Positions 1 to 11,339 are shown, counted from the first letter of the stretch. The stretch is DNA of 64,000 bases from Azorinus chamasolen (GCA_963576725.1 OY755243.1:75290106-75354105), one strand, 5' to 3'. Numbers and translations are program-made. The notes: generated by a model from the letters alone, not told the origin.

Positions 1-780
1 CAAAATAGTTCTCCTCGCTTTCCTCATTTCTCCTCTTATCTAGAACTTTGAGGAACAACTGCAATGGTGTTTTGCTTGCAAACAAGTTCTTTTCAACAGA
101 AAATGCTGTCCAACTAAGTTTGATGTTTTTTCTACAATTTATTTTCAAGAGTCGATCATAATGTCCAACAATTTGAATCCTTATAAAATAGTTACTAGGA
201 GTCTCTTCTGAAAACGTCAATGTCTATAGATAGTCATTGTCTATTGAAGTTATTGAATCCTAGGTCACGCTAATGAGGAAACTGGGGAGATTTCAATGTC
301 AAGATTGTCCGTATTTATTTGGTTAAGAGGAGATTTTTGTTATTGAAATTAACTATTTGCTTGATATTGCTTTACAGTTCTTGGAATTCTCATCCTTAAA
401 CTAGTTTATTTTAACCATGTCAATGGATCGTTTTCTTAGAAGTTCTATATACAAAAATGTACATGTATTGTTATCAAAGACGTCAACAATCTTCCATTGG
501 AAGCAAGAATACATTTCATGCGATGTGAATGCATGCGGGGTTTGGAATGTTGCCTATTAAAAACAGATCTCAAGATTCCAAACCAAACCCTATATTGTTG
601 CTACTCTTATGAGTATTAAAAAGATAGGATTTGGCGTGCGGTGCCAACGCTCGTCTGTTAGTTGCCCTAACTCCAAAATTTTGAAATCAAGAGTTATGGT
701 TCTTATGTAGGGGGGTGGGGGCTCTCCTCAATGAGATCTACTTACCTATATAGCTTCATGTTGATACCTCTTATACTTTT
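1..780. other. Non-coding, nothing recognised
   Basis: AT-rich sequence with no frame of useful length on either strand and no hairpin element. I see nothing to annotate. Confidence 0.6.
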
Positions 781-960
781 CGAGTAATGAGCTACATTAA
801 AGGTTTTGCATGCCGACGACGACAACGACGCGTACGACCAAGTCATCACAATACCTCGACTTTTCTTCGAAACAGACGAGCTAAATATGTATTACTTAAA
901 TGTCCTAAATTCTCCGCTATTTCGTTGATGAATGGTTGTCACGAATTCTCCAAAAGTAAC

Positions 961-1010
961 CCCCCCCCCCCCCCCCCCCCCCCACCAAAAAAAAAAAAAA
1001 AAAAAAAAAC
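961..1010. repeat. Poly-C then poly-A tract
   Basis: About 23 C residues are followed at once by about 25 A residues with a short CACC junction. It is low-complexity and explains a spurious proline/lysine-rich reading frame across it. Confidence 0.95.
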
Positions 1011-1026
1011 AATTTCGAATTTAGCC

Positions 1027-1279
1027 TTAATCCTTTCCTCCATAAATATTCATGTAAGAAATGATGACGTCATGAATATTAAGTAGATTAATTGTTATAA
1101 TACAACATGCACACATGAAAGTTTAGCCATGTCAGAAACTGTATAATCATATCTTTATTGTATCATATTTAAGCAAACAGGGCAGACCCTGATCAGACGA
1201 CTCCTATAGGAGCCGTCTGATCTGGGTCGACTCTGTTTGCAAAGGCGTAGAAAGGCGTATTTATGGAGTAAAGGGTTTA
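1027..1279 (+). mobile_element. Family A MITE (TTAA, piggyBac-like), near complete
   Basis: Family A is about 240-255 bp. Its ends read like TTAACCCTTTACTCCATGAA and TATTTATGGAGTAAAGGGTT plus AA, so the terminal inverted repeats sit inside a duplicated TTAA, as in piggyBac-type elements. Next to the left end is the palindrome CATGAATATTCATG. Off-centre is a long hairpin: GCAAACAGAGCAGACC, then GATCAGACGGCTCC, its mirror image, then GGGTCTACTCTGTTTGC. There is no coding capacity. In this copy the left end reads TTAATCCTTTCCTCCATAAA, the right end decays to GGGTTTA, and it carries TGACGTCA at 1065-1072. Confidence 0.75.
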
Positions 1280-1994
1280 TAGAGGAAGTTCCTTTAATGA
1301 ACGCATAATTTCAGTAATATCATAAAACTTGGTATTTGTTATTTTCAATCATTATTATGAAGATTTTCAATTTGAACTTATATCGAAAAATGCCCCGTGA
1401 TACAAGATAAACCGTTTTCATCAATACTTATATTGTTTGTTCTAAAACAAAATATTATCGACCTTGATCGAACTGTTAAAAAAACTAAAACGCAGGCCGA
1501 ATAAATATTACATGTAATGCATCGCCGAATAATGTATCAAACACATGAAAGTTGTGTTTTCTTAGGTGTTTATTTGACTAGTTTTCTTGCAATATACTTC
1601 TTTTCAGCATATAAACAAATGGTTAATGTAATTGTTAGGCATTGTTAAAACACGTTGCAAGTAGGGACTATCCCTTTAATGTCTTCATCAGAGGAATTGC
1701 TTCAATGGAGTAATCGAATGTCTGTACACTTTGAGGAAAGCCTGACACAGATGTACAGTATCACAGGGAATGAATCAAAACATCTATAGGCATAAAAAAA
1801 TCAAAAGAGATACAGTCAGATCTCGATTATTTAAATACAAAAAATAATTGTATAAAAACACGTATCATTATCGATATTTAAGACAGGTGGCAGCTTAATG
1901 CAGGTGAAAGTCATGCCCTTGCATTATGCAGTCATCTGCCTAAAAAGTTCTCAGTTCTCCATGAGTAAATTTTCGAAGTTTAATAAACCCTGTT
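1280..1994. other. Non-coding, nothing recognised
   Basis: AT-rich spacer between two family A copies. I see no gene or repeat structure here. Confidence 0.5.
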
Positions 1995-2234
1995 TTAACC
2001 CTTTACTCCATAAATACGCCTTCCTACGCCTTTGTAAACAGAGTAGACCTAGATCAGACGGAGCCGTCTGTCCAGGTTCTGCTCAGTTTGATTATGATAT
2101 AATGTAGGTATGATTGCACAGTGTCTGTAATGGCCAAACTGTCTGGTCTCCCAGTGCTATTATAACAATTAATCCAATTAATATTCATGATGTCATTACT
2201 TTTTACATGAATATTCATGGAGCAAAGAGTTTAG
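1995..2234 (-). mobile_element. Family A MITE, reverse orientation
   Basis: It starts TTAACCCTTTACTCCATAAA and ends ATTCATGGAGCAAAGAGTTTAG. The central hairpin has lost its tip: one arm AGATCAGACGG runs straight into AGCCGTCTG. Confidence 0.7.
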
Positions 2235-2572
2235 CGACCACTTTTTTGTTAGTCATAGAAATCTTAAGAAACACGTGGCTGCTTAATGCAGGGAAATGTA
2301 ATGTAAAAGGTTCCTAGTGGATTATTCTGCAGCAATTTCGTCCTGAATCTTTAGCTAACACCTGTCTCAAATAACATAAATATACATGTACTTAATTTTG
2401 AGTTGTCTATACAAATTATTTTTTTCCGTACATACAATACAGCAAAATTGTATAGAAAATTTGATATACAAGTCACGCAATCACGCTAGCAAGAGATTCA
2501 CACAATAATCGGGTCCTTTCTTGGTAATGATTTAACGCTTTGCACGCTAGCAGCGAAACTGTGATTACTTAT

Positions 2573-2638
2573 GCAAACAGTTTGGATCCAGGTGAGACGC
2601 CGCATAATGCGGCGTCTCATCAGGATCCAAACTGTTTG
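2573..2638. mobile_element. Family F palindrome
   Basis: Family F is a near-perfect 65-bp palindrome: GCAAACAGTTTGGATCC, TGATGAGACGCCG, a short centre, and the mirror image back to GGATCCAAACTGTTTG. I see no separate terminal repeats outside the palindrome. Here the centre is CATAATG. Non-coding. Confidence 0.7.
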
Positions 2639-2644
2639 TCACCT

Positions 2645-2946
2645 TAACCATATTTTTGCAAATAAATGAGAGAAAGTTTATTTTAAGAATTGAAGCAGAC
2701 GACAATTGTTGCAGACAAACAAATGACTTAGCATGCAAATATTTAACGTTGTTGTCTAAGGAGTGGTGTGTCCAAAAATACATACAGTTTGTCATATTGA
2801 CCATATTTTTGCAAATAAATGAGAGAAAGTTTATTTTAAGAATCGAAGCAGACGACAATTGTTGCAGACGAAAATTACTTAGCATGCAAAGATTTAACAG
2901 TGTTGTCTAAGGAGTGGTTTGTCCAAAAATACATACAGTATGTCGA
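2645..2946. repeat. Two-copy direct repeat, about 152 bp
   Basis: The segment from CCATATTTTTGCAAATAAAT (2648) recurs from about 2800 with few changes, each copy ending in CCAAAAATACATACAGT. It lies directly beside the F palindrome and looks like a local tandem duplication. Confidence 0.85.
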
Positions 2947-2997
2947 ATGAATTAACCCTGTTCTAACTAAGTGCAACCTGACCTGCATTGGTAAAGA

Positions 2998-3064
2998 GTT
3001 GGAATGCAAATGAGACACCGAATAACTGAGTAACTCGGTGTCTCATCAGGATCCAGGATGTTTG
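2998..3064. mobile_element. Family F palindrome, degraded
   Basis: The right arm GGTGTCTCATCAGGATCC is good. The left arm has lost its GGATCC portion. Confidence 0.55.
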
Positions 3065-3578
3065 AAACTCGGTCAAAAGTTTCTCAGACGCTGAATGAAT
3101 CGGGAGAATAAGTAGATCAAAATTATAACAGATCAAAGTTTAATCTTGTATGTATTTACACCAGGATCAGAACAGGGTTTTGTGACAGATAAACATGATT
3201 TGTTAGAGTGCACCAACAATGCTCGCAATCAAAGTGAAAGGTGTAAAGATAGACTATCAGTCTTTTTTTCAAGTTTATGGCCCGTTCCATGTTTATGCAT
3301 CAGCAGAAAATATTAAAGAACAGAATATGTCTTTAATCAACTTGCACAAGCATGTACCTTTTTGTCATAAATGCATATATATAATAAATGCCATTTATAG
3401 CAATGCCAATGCAATTACTGATGAAAGTTGATTATGAAGTTTATAAATGTGCTTTACCTAGCCATTTTGCTTCTTCCCGTCAAATATCTACTACATGCAA
3501 TCTTAATACAGTTCATCCCCACTATGTAAGCGATCACGTAATGAATAGACATTGGCGTCTTTGAAAGCAGGTACTTAC
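3065..3578. other. Non-coding, nothing recognised
   Basis: AT-rich, no supported feature. A 70-residue frame at 3219-3431 has no recognisable motif. Confidence 0.5.
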
Positions 3579-3807
3579 TTAACCCATTCCCTCCTAGACT
3601 ATTTTAGACCCAACTCTTTGGGTAAATCTATCGAAAAAGACTATTTACTAGAGAAAAGGAAACTTTTAGAACTGTGTAGCTTTGAAACCATTGTGATAAA
3701 TAGAGCATTTGCTAAATTGCTCCTATGGAACAAATGCTCTATTTATCACAATGGCTTCAAAATGACACTTAAAGAGGCGTCAAGAGGCGTCAGTAGGAGG
3801 GAATGAT
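3579..3807 (-). mobile_element. Family B MITE (TTAA), reverse orientation
   Basis: Family B is about 210-240 bp. In forward orientation it starts TTAACCCATTCCCTCATATT and ends CCTATGAGGGAATGGGTTAA. The centre is a palindrome of about 60 bp: GAAACCATTGTGATAAATAG, AGCATTTGCTCC, then the mirror image. A flanking TCCTTTTCTCTAGTAAATG stretch is conserved. The TTAA plus CCC...GGG termini fit piggyBac-type MITEs. This copy has AAATTGCT inserted at the hairpin tip and its right end has decayed from GGGTTAA to GAATGAT. Confidence 0.75.
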
Positions 3808-3986
3808 ACAGGACGAAAGTAATACAGAATGATACTGGATTAACCTTGTTTTAAAACTCCCGCATTGTGGTCGCTTTAGGGAGATTTTACTTGTATCATG
3901 CACTCATTTGCTCTATTCGATAATAATACATCGCATTTAGTTGCATACCAATCATGTTACAAACACAAAACCTGTACATTATAAGC

Positions 3987-4213
3987 TTAACCCATTGCCG
4001 CATAGGTTATTTTTAGACCCAACCTCTTTGAATAAATCTACCGAAAAGGAGCAGTAACTAGAGAAAGGGAAACATTTAGAGTTCTGTAGTTTAAAAACCA
4101 TTGTGACAGATAGAGCATTTGCTCCTATGGAGCAAATGCTCTATTTATCACAATTGTTTCTAACGCGACTTTAAAGGGGCGTCAAATACGTTAATATGCG
4201 GGAATGGGATAAA
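3987..4213 (-). mobile_element. Family B MITE
   Basis: TTAACCCATTGCCGCATAGG at the left, hairpin GAGCATTTGCTCCTATGGAG in the centre, GGGAATGGGATAA at the right. Essentially complete. Confidence 0.75.
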
Positions 4214-4387
4214 ACTGTTGCTCAAATTGGGATTCGGTGCAAATTTGACTTCATATTTGACCAATACATGTATTTTGAGATACGTTTGACCGAGTGTCAG
4301 ACAGCTTGGATTCTGATGAGATTTCGAGTTACTTGCAAATGCGTGTCGAATCTCGCTTAGCTGGATAGCAGTTAAGAGGAAAACAGC

Positions 4388-4639
4388 TACAGTTGAACTT
4401 CGTTATCTCGAACTTCAATCGACCACACAAATTAGTTCGAGATAACGGAAGCTCGAGTTATCCGACTTCTAATCTGGACAATTTATCAAGTTCACAGCTT
4501 AATACAGGTGTTTCTAGATATGCATAGTAATGCATTTTATAGCAATTCTGTATTGCAGGTATTGGAAAGACTGATGTTTTTGTTCGATTTATCCCGAAGT
4601 TCGAGTTATCCGAGTTCGAGATATCGAAGTTCAACTGTA
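4388..4639. mobile_element. Family D-related MITE (TA ends, pogo/Tigger-like)
   Basis: It is bounded by TACAGTTGAACTTCGTTATC and GATATCGAAGTTCAACTGTA. These are inverted repeats of about 25 bp starting CAGT and flanked by TA, as in Tc1/mariner elements of the pogo/Tigger branch. Extra GTTCGAGATAAC-type motifs repeat inside both ends. The usual gapped D hairpin is missing from the middle. No transposase. Confidence 0.65.
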
Positions 4640-4715
4640 CCTGTTTCTAAATGCAGTTACCGATTAGATGTGTACAGCAGAGCCATTCATTTATTAAACA
4701 TGGGAGTGTTAAAAA

Positions 4716-4847
4716 CAGGTGGTTGTTAAATACAGGGCAAAAGTAAAGCAGAAAATTCTAATAGGAGGTATTTTGCATTACGTTTGACCTGCAGTAAGCT
4801 ACCACCTGCCTTACAGACCCATAATTAGACCTCTTTTTGATGACAGC
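4716..4847. mobile_element. Family D core fragment
   Basis: The two halves of the D palindrome, AGGTGGTTGTTAAATACAGG and TAAGCTACCACCTGCC, survive without the TA ends. The fragment ends at the TTAA of the next element. Confidence 0.5.
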
Positions 4848-5084
4848 TTAATCCTTTCCTCCATAAATACATGTACGCCTGTCTATGCCTCTGTTATAAC
4901 CACTTCTTGAAATCATTGCGATAAATAGAGAATTTGCTCCTATAGGAGCAAATGCTCTATTTATCACAATGGTTTCAAACTACAAAATTCTAAAATTTAA
5001 TACTTTTCTCTAGTAAATGCTCCTTTAGGGTATATTCATTCAAAGAGGTTGGGTCTAAAAATAACCTATGGAGAAAAGGGTTAA
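4848..5084 (+). mobile_element. Chimeric A/B MITE
   Basis: The left end TTAATCCTTTCCTCCATAAA belongs to family A. The centre (GCTCCTATAGGAGC inside GAGAATTTG/AAATGCTC) and the AAGAGGTTGGGTCTAAAAAT right flank belong to family B. The extreme right end GGAGAAAAGGGTTAA is A-like again. Confidence 0.7.
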
Positions 5085-5467
5085 TACAAGTTCAACTGTA
5101 ATTTGTGTGATATTCATTCCCTGCAAAAATCATTAGCAATGTACACAAATGTACATACAGTGAAATGCCTGCCGTTTAATAAGGTTTTGCTATGCATATT
5201 TCCTTTGACTGCCATGTTTAGTGGCTAAAGTGGAATTATAAATATCAAAGCTTTTAGTTTATGAATATTGAATACCGCTTAAGTCGCTGCTAGGGGTTTG
5301 CGTAGTGCAGCATTCTAAAATACCTGCACACGAACAGACTCAATAAAACGGGATCTGCAATTTTATCTCTTTTCGCACTGCTACTTTTTCCTTCAAATGA
5401 TCTCCTACTTTCAGAATTTAGGACAAGGAAATGAACCATGGCGCAAGAAATTGTGTCTCTAATGTAG

Positions 5468-5679
5468 TTAACCCATTCCCTCATATTGACAACTTTTGAC
5501 GGTTCTGTAAAAGTCACTTTGTGAAACCATTGTGATAAATAGAGCATTTGCTCCTACAGAAGCAAATGTTCTATTTATCACAATGGTTTCAAACTACAAA
5601 ATTCTGAAAGTTTCCTTTTCTCTAGCTATTGCTCCTTTTCGGTAGATTTATTCAAAGAGGTTATATGGTAATGGGTTAA
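5468..5679 (+). mobile_element. Family B MITE
   Basis: Complete from TTAACCCATTCCCTCATATT to GGTAATGGGTTAA. It has a short deletion near the right end, where the GGGTCTAAAAATAGCC block is missing. Confidence 0.8.
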
Positions 5680-5721
5680 TATAGTTTATTGTACAGTATT
5701 CTGTAATACTGGCGTTCTGCA

Positions 5722-5949
5722 TTAACACATTCCCTCATAAGCTATTTTAGACCCAACCTCTGAATAAATGTACCGAAAAGGAGAGCATTTACTAGAGAAA
5801 AGGATGTTTTTAAAAGTGTGTAGTTTTGAAACCATTGTAATAAATAGAGCATTTGTCCCAATGGAGCAAATGCTCTATTTATCACAATGGTTTCCAAAAG
5901 TGACTTTTACAGAGGGGCCAAAAGGCGTCAATATGAGGGAATGGGTTAA
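5722..5949 (-). mobile_element. Family B MITE
   Basis: Complete, TTAACACATTCCCTCATAAG to GAGGGAATGGGTTAA. The palindrome tip reads GTCCCAATGGAGC. Confidence 0.8.
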
Positions 5950-6780
5950 GAAATAATATGCGTTTAGATATAACCATTGTATTTATTTATATTTTGCCAA
6001 CTGAATATCCATGTAAAAATAACGAATGTTAGATCAAATCTATAATTGCATATGAATAAAAGAAAGTTTTGCCAAGGCAAAAAATGAACATGAATATCTA
6101 TATATTCCATTAGCAAACAGAGCATGAAATGACTAATACTTTTTAAAGACAAGAGGGGTTGATACGATGTGTAAATTTAAACATTTTAAAGATTATCCTT
6201 CATTTTCTCAATCAAAACCTGATGATTTTAGTATTTAAATACACACTTTTATCTATGAAGACAATCTAAACCATCGGGTATTATAAGAGATGCTTACTAA
6301 TAGCCACATCATTATTGTGACCTATATTTGATAATCGGAAATAGTGTATATATTAACCAAAAAAAAATAACAAATATGTTTATGGCGCCGTACTGTCACA
6401 TCTCACGAGAGACGATTTGCATTGCCAGAGTAAACATAGTTTCTGATTACCAATTACAGTTTCCTGTTTCCTTTATAACAGTGCTCTAGGTGCCATGATA
6501 CATAATGACAGTACGTTAGTCGCGTGCATGGCAATTCAATTTGTGTCGGATAACCCTATTTTGCCTACTTTCAATTCTACCGTATCACAAATGATGGTTT
6601 TCTCTGATCATACGGGAAATCTGTTGAAGATGTTTTTCTGTTTAATAGTCTCGAAATGTGTACTATTAACAATACGTTTTGATTGATGGATAACTCAGTT
6701 GCTTTTATAATAATGCAATACTGAAACGAGGTCATAAAGTGGTAATGAAATTATAAATTCGGATGATGATGGCGATGAAA
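5950..6780. other. Non-coding, nothing recognised
   Basis: AT-rich sequence with no repeat or gene I can support. Confidence 0.5.
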
Positions 6781-6832
6781 TATAAATTATGATGATGATC
6801 ATGATGATGATCATGATCATGCCCTAGTTGAA
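6781..6832. repeat. GATGAT/ATCATG microsatellite
   Basis: Short runs of ATGATG and ATGATC that alternate and are partly self-complementary. Confidence 0.7.
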
Positions 6833-6909
6833 AATAACGAACAGTTTGAGTTCTAGTTTAACTTTTTGAAAGCCGAACACGGATGAACTTGTATTTGCAA
6901 ACAGTATAC

Positions 6910-7503
6910 ATCTTACTAAAGATCGTACCAGGACGCCAGGGTTAAGTCTTAATTGAGAACTTACAAGAACGCATGGGATCCGTCTTATTTAAGATCTCAC
7001 GAGGACGCCGGTGGACTGTCTTACTGAAAATCGTAGAATGACATATAGGACCCGTCTTACTAATGATTCTACGAAGGCGCCTAGGTCCATATAATACAGA
7101 TCGTAGGAGAATGCCTTTGACCTGTCTTACTAAAGATCGCAGAAGGACACGTAGGACCCGTCTTACTAATGATTCTACGATGTCACATGGGGTCCATCTT
7201 AATATAGATCGTAGGAATACCTAGGGCCCGTATAACTAAATATTCTACGACGACGCCTGGGTCCGTCTTACTTAAGATTGTGCGAGGACGGCTGGTGCCC
7301 GTCTGACAAGAATGCCTGCTATCCGTCTTACTAAAGATCGTTTGATGACGTCTAGGTCCGTTTACTAAAGATCTATGATGACGCCTGGGTCTGGCTTACT
7401 AAAAGTCGTAGGAAGACGCCTGTGTCCGTATCATTAAAGATCGTAGGATGACGCCAGGGTGCGTCTTACTTAAGATCGAAGGAGGAGACGTAGGACTCAT
7501 CTT
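6910..7503. repeat. Degenerate 35-bp minisatellite, first part
   Basis: About 16 diverged units around CTTACTAAAGATCGTAGGA followed by GACGCCTGGGTCCGT. Many units differ by several bases, so the array is old. It is interrupted at about 7504 and one or two more units appear after 8583. Confidence 0.8.
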
Positions 7504-8582
7504 TTTTTAAAGACCCGGTCACAGCCCACCGTGCGTGTTTTGGCACCTACGTTTTTGGGGGAGGTCACGGCCGCTACGTTTTTCTGACAACGTGAGGAGA
7601 GAGTGGCAAGCGCAGGGAGGGAGTCAACGCACATCACTTGCATGGTTGCGCAAGGTGTAAGTACGTGGCCCGCACGCCACGCCTGGCCGTGAGCGATTGC
7701 GTGCATCGTAGGTTGCACGCGTGGTAAGTGAGTTTTACGTGCTGACAACGTACGGTCTCCGTGCGATCGCCAATTTATCGTACGGAGGCGTACGTACACG
7801 TGCTTTTCACGTACGATGTCCTTACTCACTCCCATGTTGTACGTTTTTCCGCCCGATGTCGTGGGGGATATAAATGACGACCTTCCGAGGTTCTCCAGTA
7901 GTCCCAGCTGCTGCTGCCTCAACATGCCGCCCAATCCAACGCAGAGACTCCGGGTTCTGATGCTGCAAGAGCAGCTTCAAGTGGCAGGGCATTAGCACGA
8001 CATGGTATTACTTGCCTTGATACGGGGGAAAGGAACAACAGGGACTCCGACGCAGGAGATGGAGAGTTCATCCATGGATTGAGAAGAGGGTCTGTTCGGG
8101 CAGTAGGAAACGTTGTTGCAAGAGTTAGAGCACGAATCCGAATGGACCCCAAGCTCTTCGCCGAGCTCCTGCTCCGAGTGACCGAGAATCCCCAAGGGCC
8201 CAATGTGTGTCTTCACAAGCATTGTGAACAGCGTTGTAACTGCGGAGAACGTGCTTATTCGGTACCGAGTAAGCACAGACCACGCACTTAGCACGTGCGC
8301 CGTCCGTAGAGCAAGTGACCGTGGGAAAACTTTAAAAAAACTCGCGGAGTCAGTGCGTTATGCGTTCGTTGGCTGTAGAAGGCACGCACGTCACACGTAC
8401 TGGGGTGAATCCGTAGCCCGCAAACAGCCCAAACGCAGCGAAAGTTCCTGATGCACTAAAATTGCTACGGCATGTCTGTGTGCTCCAAAAGCCGTACGGA
8501 GGCGGTACTCACCACGTACGGATCCCCAAGTTTTGCCAAAAGTTTTTGCAAGTAGACTGCGCGCACTGGCAAGTACCACGGC
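7504..8582 (+). mobile_element. GC-rich CpG-dense insertion, possible Harbinger-type relic
   Basis: A block of roughly 1.08 kb, visibly richer in G+C and CpG than its surroundings, lies inside the 35-bp minisatellite. It holds six CGTACG palindromes (7749, 7779, 7789, 7810, 8493, 8515). A TATAAA at 7871 is followed after about 50 bp by an ATG. The plus-strand frame around 8140-8195 reads RMDPKLFAELLLRV, which resembles the start of PIF/Harbinger transposases, but the frame has no start codon and stops soon after. The link to Harbinger is inference. It could instead be a CpG island or a fragment of another gene. Confidence 0.35.
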
Positions 8583-8640
8583 TTTACAAGACCGCCTGTT
8601 ATCCGTATTACTTCAGATCATAGGAAGTCGCCCGATCACA
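8583..8640. repeat. 35-bp minisatellite, resumed
   Basis: GACCGCCTGTTATCCGTATT, then ACTTCAGATCATAGGAAGTCG, matches the unit seen before 7503. The GC-rich block therefore interrupts the array. Confidence 0.6.
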
Positions 8641-8839
8641 CATTTGCAAACAGGGTAGACCCAGATCAGCCGGCTCCTATAGGAGTCTTCTGATCAGGAA
8701 CTACTCTGTTTGCTAATGGAATGTGATAGATGTTTCTTTAGTTTCTAAAATGGCTACAATGTCCCATCCAAATTTCTCCACGATTATTCAGTAGATACTG
8801 AAATCTGGAATAAATAATATAGAACAGGGAAATGATTAA
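8641..8839 (-). mobile_element. Family A MITE, left end lost
   Basis: It begins at the hairpin arm TTTGCAAACAGGGTAGACCC and runs to AACAGGGAAATGATTAA. The left TTAA end is missing, cut by the minisatellite. Confidence 0.65.
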
Positions 8840-8921
8840 TAACCCTGGCGCCGAATTTCATTGAACTAAAATACACATTCTGACTAACTGTTATCCCGCT
8901 ATCCGTAACCTGACTCGCATT

Positions 8922-8983
8922 TGCAAACAGCTTGGGTTGAGATGAGACACCGATGTATAGACGGGATACAAGCTGTTTGTTAC
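8922..8983. mobile_element. Family F palindrome, right half decayed
   Basis: Left arm GCAAACAGCTTGGGTTGAGA, then GATGAGACACCG, with CAAGCTGTTTGT at the far end. Confidence 0.5.
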
Positions 8984-9395
8984 TTTGTCAATTGTTTCTC
9001 AAAAGATCGATCGAATCGAGAGTAATCAAAATTACACCAGGTCCGAATATGAGCAGGTATTATAATTCACAACAGAGTAAGTGTTAAGAAGCCTTTAAAA
9101 GAAAGCTATTTGCATCTAAGAGTCAGTCTTTACCTCATTTAAGAAATAAATCTCAAACCATTACGTAATTTAAAACTAAAATAGCATTAAAGTATCATTT
9201 TACAGTATTCTTTTTTGGTGGTTTTTTTTCGTAGTTTTCTGAACTTGTACACCTACATTAACCCATTTCTATTTGAACATTATTCGAGGTTTTATGACCT
9301 TATGAATAAACATTGACAGAACATTATAACGAAACATAAACTGGCGGAAATGATCTGTAGAAACATATCCATCAAAACTTATCAGGGTTTCTCTC

Positions 9396-9720
9396 TTGTG
9401 TCTCTCTGTGTCTGTCTCTGTCTCTCTGTCTCTGTCTCTTTGTCTCTCTCTCTCTATCTGTTTCTGTCTCTCTGTCTGTCTCTGTCTCTGTCTCTCTCTC
9501 TGTCTCTCTCTGTCTCTCTCTCTGTCTCTGTCTCTCTGTCTCTGTCTCTCTATCTCTCTGTCTCTCTCTCTCCTCTCTCTTTGTTTCTCTGTCTCTCTCT
9601 CTGTCTCTCTGTCTGTCTGTCTGTCTATCTCTCTCTGTATCTCTGTCTGTCTCTCTGTCTCTGTCTGTCTCTGCCTCTCTCTCTGTCTCTCTATCTGTCT
9701 CTCTCTCTCTCTCTCTCTCT
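9396..9720. repeat. Long TCTCTG/CTCTGT microsatellite
   Basis: About 325 bp of almost pure pyrimidine plus G on the plus strand. It gives long serine/leucine frames forward and arginine/glutamate frames in reverse, none of which is a gene. Confidence 0.98.
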
Positions 9721-9724
9721 CCAC

Positions 9725-10287
9725 ACAAAGGTAAGTTATGGCTTACGCAATATCTGCATTTATTTTCCAGTCCCTTGTGTGGACCGTAAGGCGATCCAGA
9801 TGCAGTCCATGAGTGGCGATAGTCCGCAAGTCGTCTTTTACACAGTTTACCCATTACATCATAAACAACAATGACACTAAATAAGTAAACATAAATAACG
9901 AAATACAGTTTTATGTGGTAGTGATTTAAAACAATATTCATGAAATTATTCACATTTGAATAAATAATTAATTAAGAACTACAAGAGAAAATACACCATC
10001 TTTCCTCTACAATGGACTGCCTCGATCACCCACACTCCGCTATTTACACAGAGTACCCTTCATCAACACCAATAACTATAAAATACAAGTAATCTATTTT
10101 TCCCCGTAGAGATGTAAAACAATATTTCTAGAATTAATTCACATAGATAAATATTAATTTACCTTGTAAATAAAGAACTATAACAAAACACCCAGAATCG
10201 TTACTATTCGATGTGTCGATCGTCCGCACGCCGATAAATACATTGCCGACCTATTATTAACAACAATAAACATGGCTGTCTTTATAA
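9725..10287. other. Non-coding, nothing recognised
   Basis: AT-rich spacer without a supported feature. Confidence 0.5.
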
Positions 10288-10410
10288 GCAGGTGGTTGCT
10301 TAATGCAGGACAAAGGTTATGCAGAAAGCTCATATAAACATATCTATCTACTTTATTAAGCTATCACCTGCCTTACAAATACATAACTAGACCTCTTTAT
10401 CTTGCGCCGC
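10288..10410. mobile_element. Family D core fragment
   Basis: GCAGGTGGTTGCTTAATGCA and TTAAGCTATCACCTGCC are the two halves of the D palindrome, without TA ends. It has the same downstream tail, ACATAACTAGACCTCTTT, as the fragment at 4716-4847, and a B element follows in both places. Confidence 0.5.
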
Positions 10411-10418
10411 TTAACACA

Positions 10419-10639
10419 TTAACCCCTAGTGACGCATGTTTGCGCCTCTATAAAATTCACATCGTGAAACCATTGTGATAAATAGAGCATTTGCTCCTAT
10501 AGGAGCAAATGTTCTATTTATCACAATGGTTTAAAACTACAATATCCGAACATTTTCCTTTTCTCTAGTTAATGGTCCTTTTTGGTAGATTAATTAAAAA
10601 AGGTTGGATCTAAAAATAGCCTAGGAGAGAATGAGTTAA
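10419..10639 (+). mobile_element. Family B MITE
   Basis: Left end TTAACCCCTAGTGACGCATG, exact centre GCTCCTATAGGAGC, right end GAGAATGAGTTAA. Complete, with a diverged left arm. Confidence 0.75.
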
Positions 10640-10947
10640 GGCAGGTTCAGTACAATACTGTATTTTACTCTTTGATACGTTACCTCGACCGCACATACGC
10701 CTCAACTCTCCATTTGCCCATAAAAAGAATAACAATAAAACATATGCAACAAATCCCATCTTTAGTATCTACATGTAAAATAGTATTATTAATTTATTAT
10801 ACAGAATCATGTCTGTACTAAATAAACAAGTAACCCTCTAAAACAAGAATACAGCATCTTTATTCAGCGGCACTTAGTGGTACTCAGCAGTACTCAGAAG
10901 TACTCATATTAAGAACAAACTCTGGTATATGCTTCCCAACGATTAAT

Positions 10948-11010
10948 TTAACCCTTTCCCTGTTCAATGTCCATGTAAAACATGATGCAGCGTGAATATT
11001 TATAACCTGA
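10948..11010 (+). mobile_element. Family A left-end fragment
   Basis: TTAACCCTTTCCCTGTTCAA then TGTCCATGTAAAACATGATG. Only the outer quarter of the element remains. Confidence 0.5.
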
Positions 11011-11339
11011 TGTTTGAAATGTAAACTTTTCAATGACAAACCCTTTGATAAAACAAGAGGGTCGTCACGGGTGACAAATGCCCCCAAAGTGTTTGACACC
11101 GAAATGCATTTTGGTGGAAAAACAATACAATGTAATGCAGGTGTAACATGAAATTTTGATGCTGTTAAAAATGACACAGGAGTCAGTTCTTAACATTAGA
11201 AACAGAACCTTTGACGATTATGATAGCTAAGAAAAGAGCCAAGCGTCAAAACTTAGTTAAAAAGGACCCTAAGTCATTCTCAACGTTAAAAAGGACCCTG
11301 GGTTGATTGTCAACGTTTAAGGTATAGGAGATATGCTCT

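Noticed and set aside
787..1086. 99-residue frame with poly-Pro/poly-Lys
   Set aside because: Created by the poly-C/poly-A tract.
7497..7934. 145-residue minus-strand frame in the GC-rich block
   Set aside because: High GC removes stop codons by chance. No motif, and the frame overlaps the plus-strand TATA/ATG arrangement.
9269..9953. Long overlapping frames of 112-193 residues on both strands
   Set aside because: They are translations of a TCTCTG microsatellite, with only Ser/Leu/Cys or Arg/Glu/Gln/Thr content.
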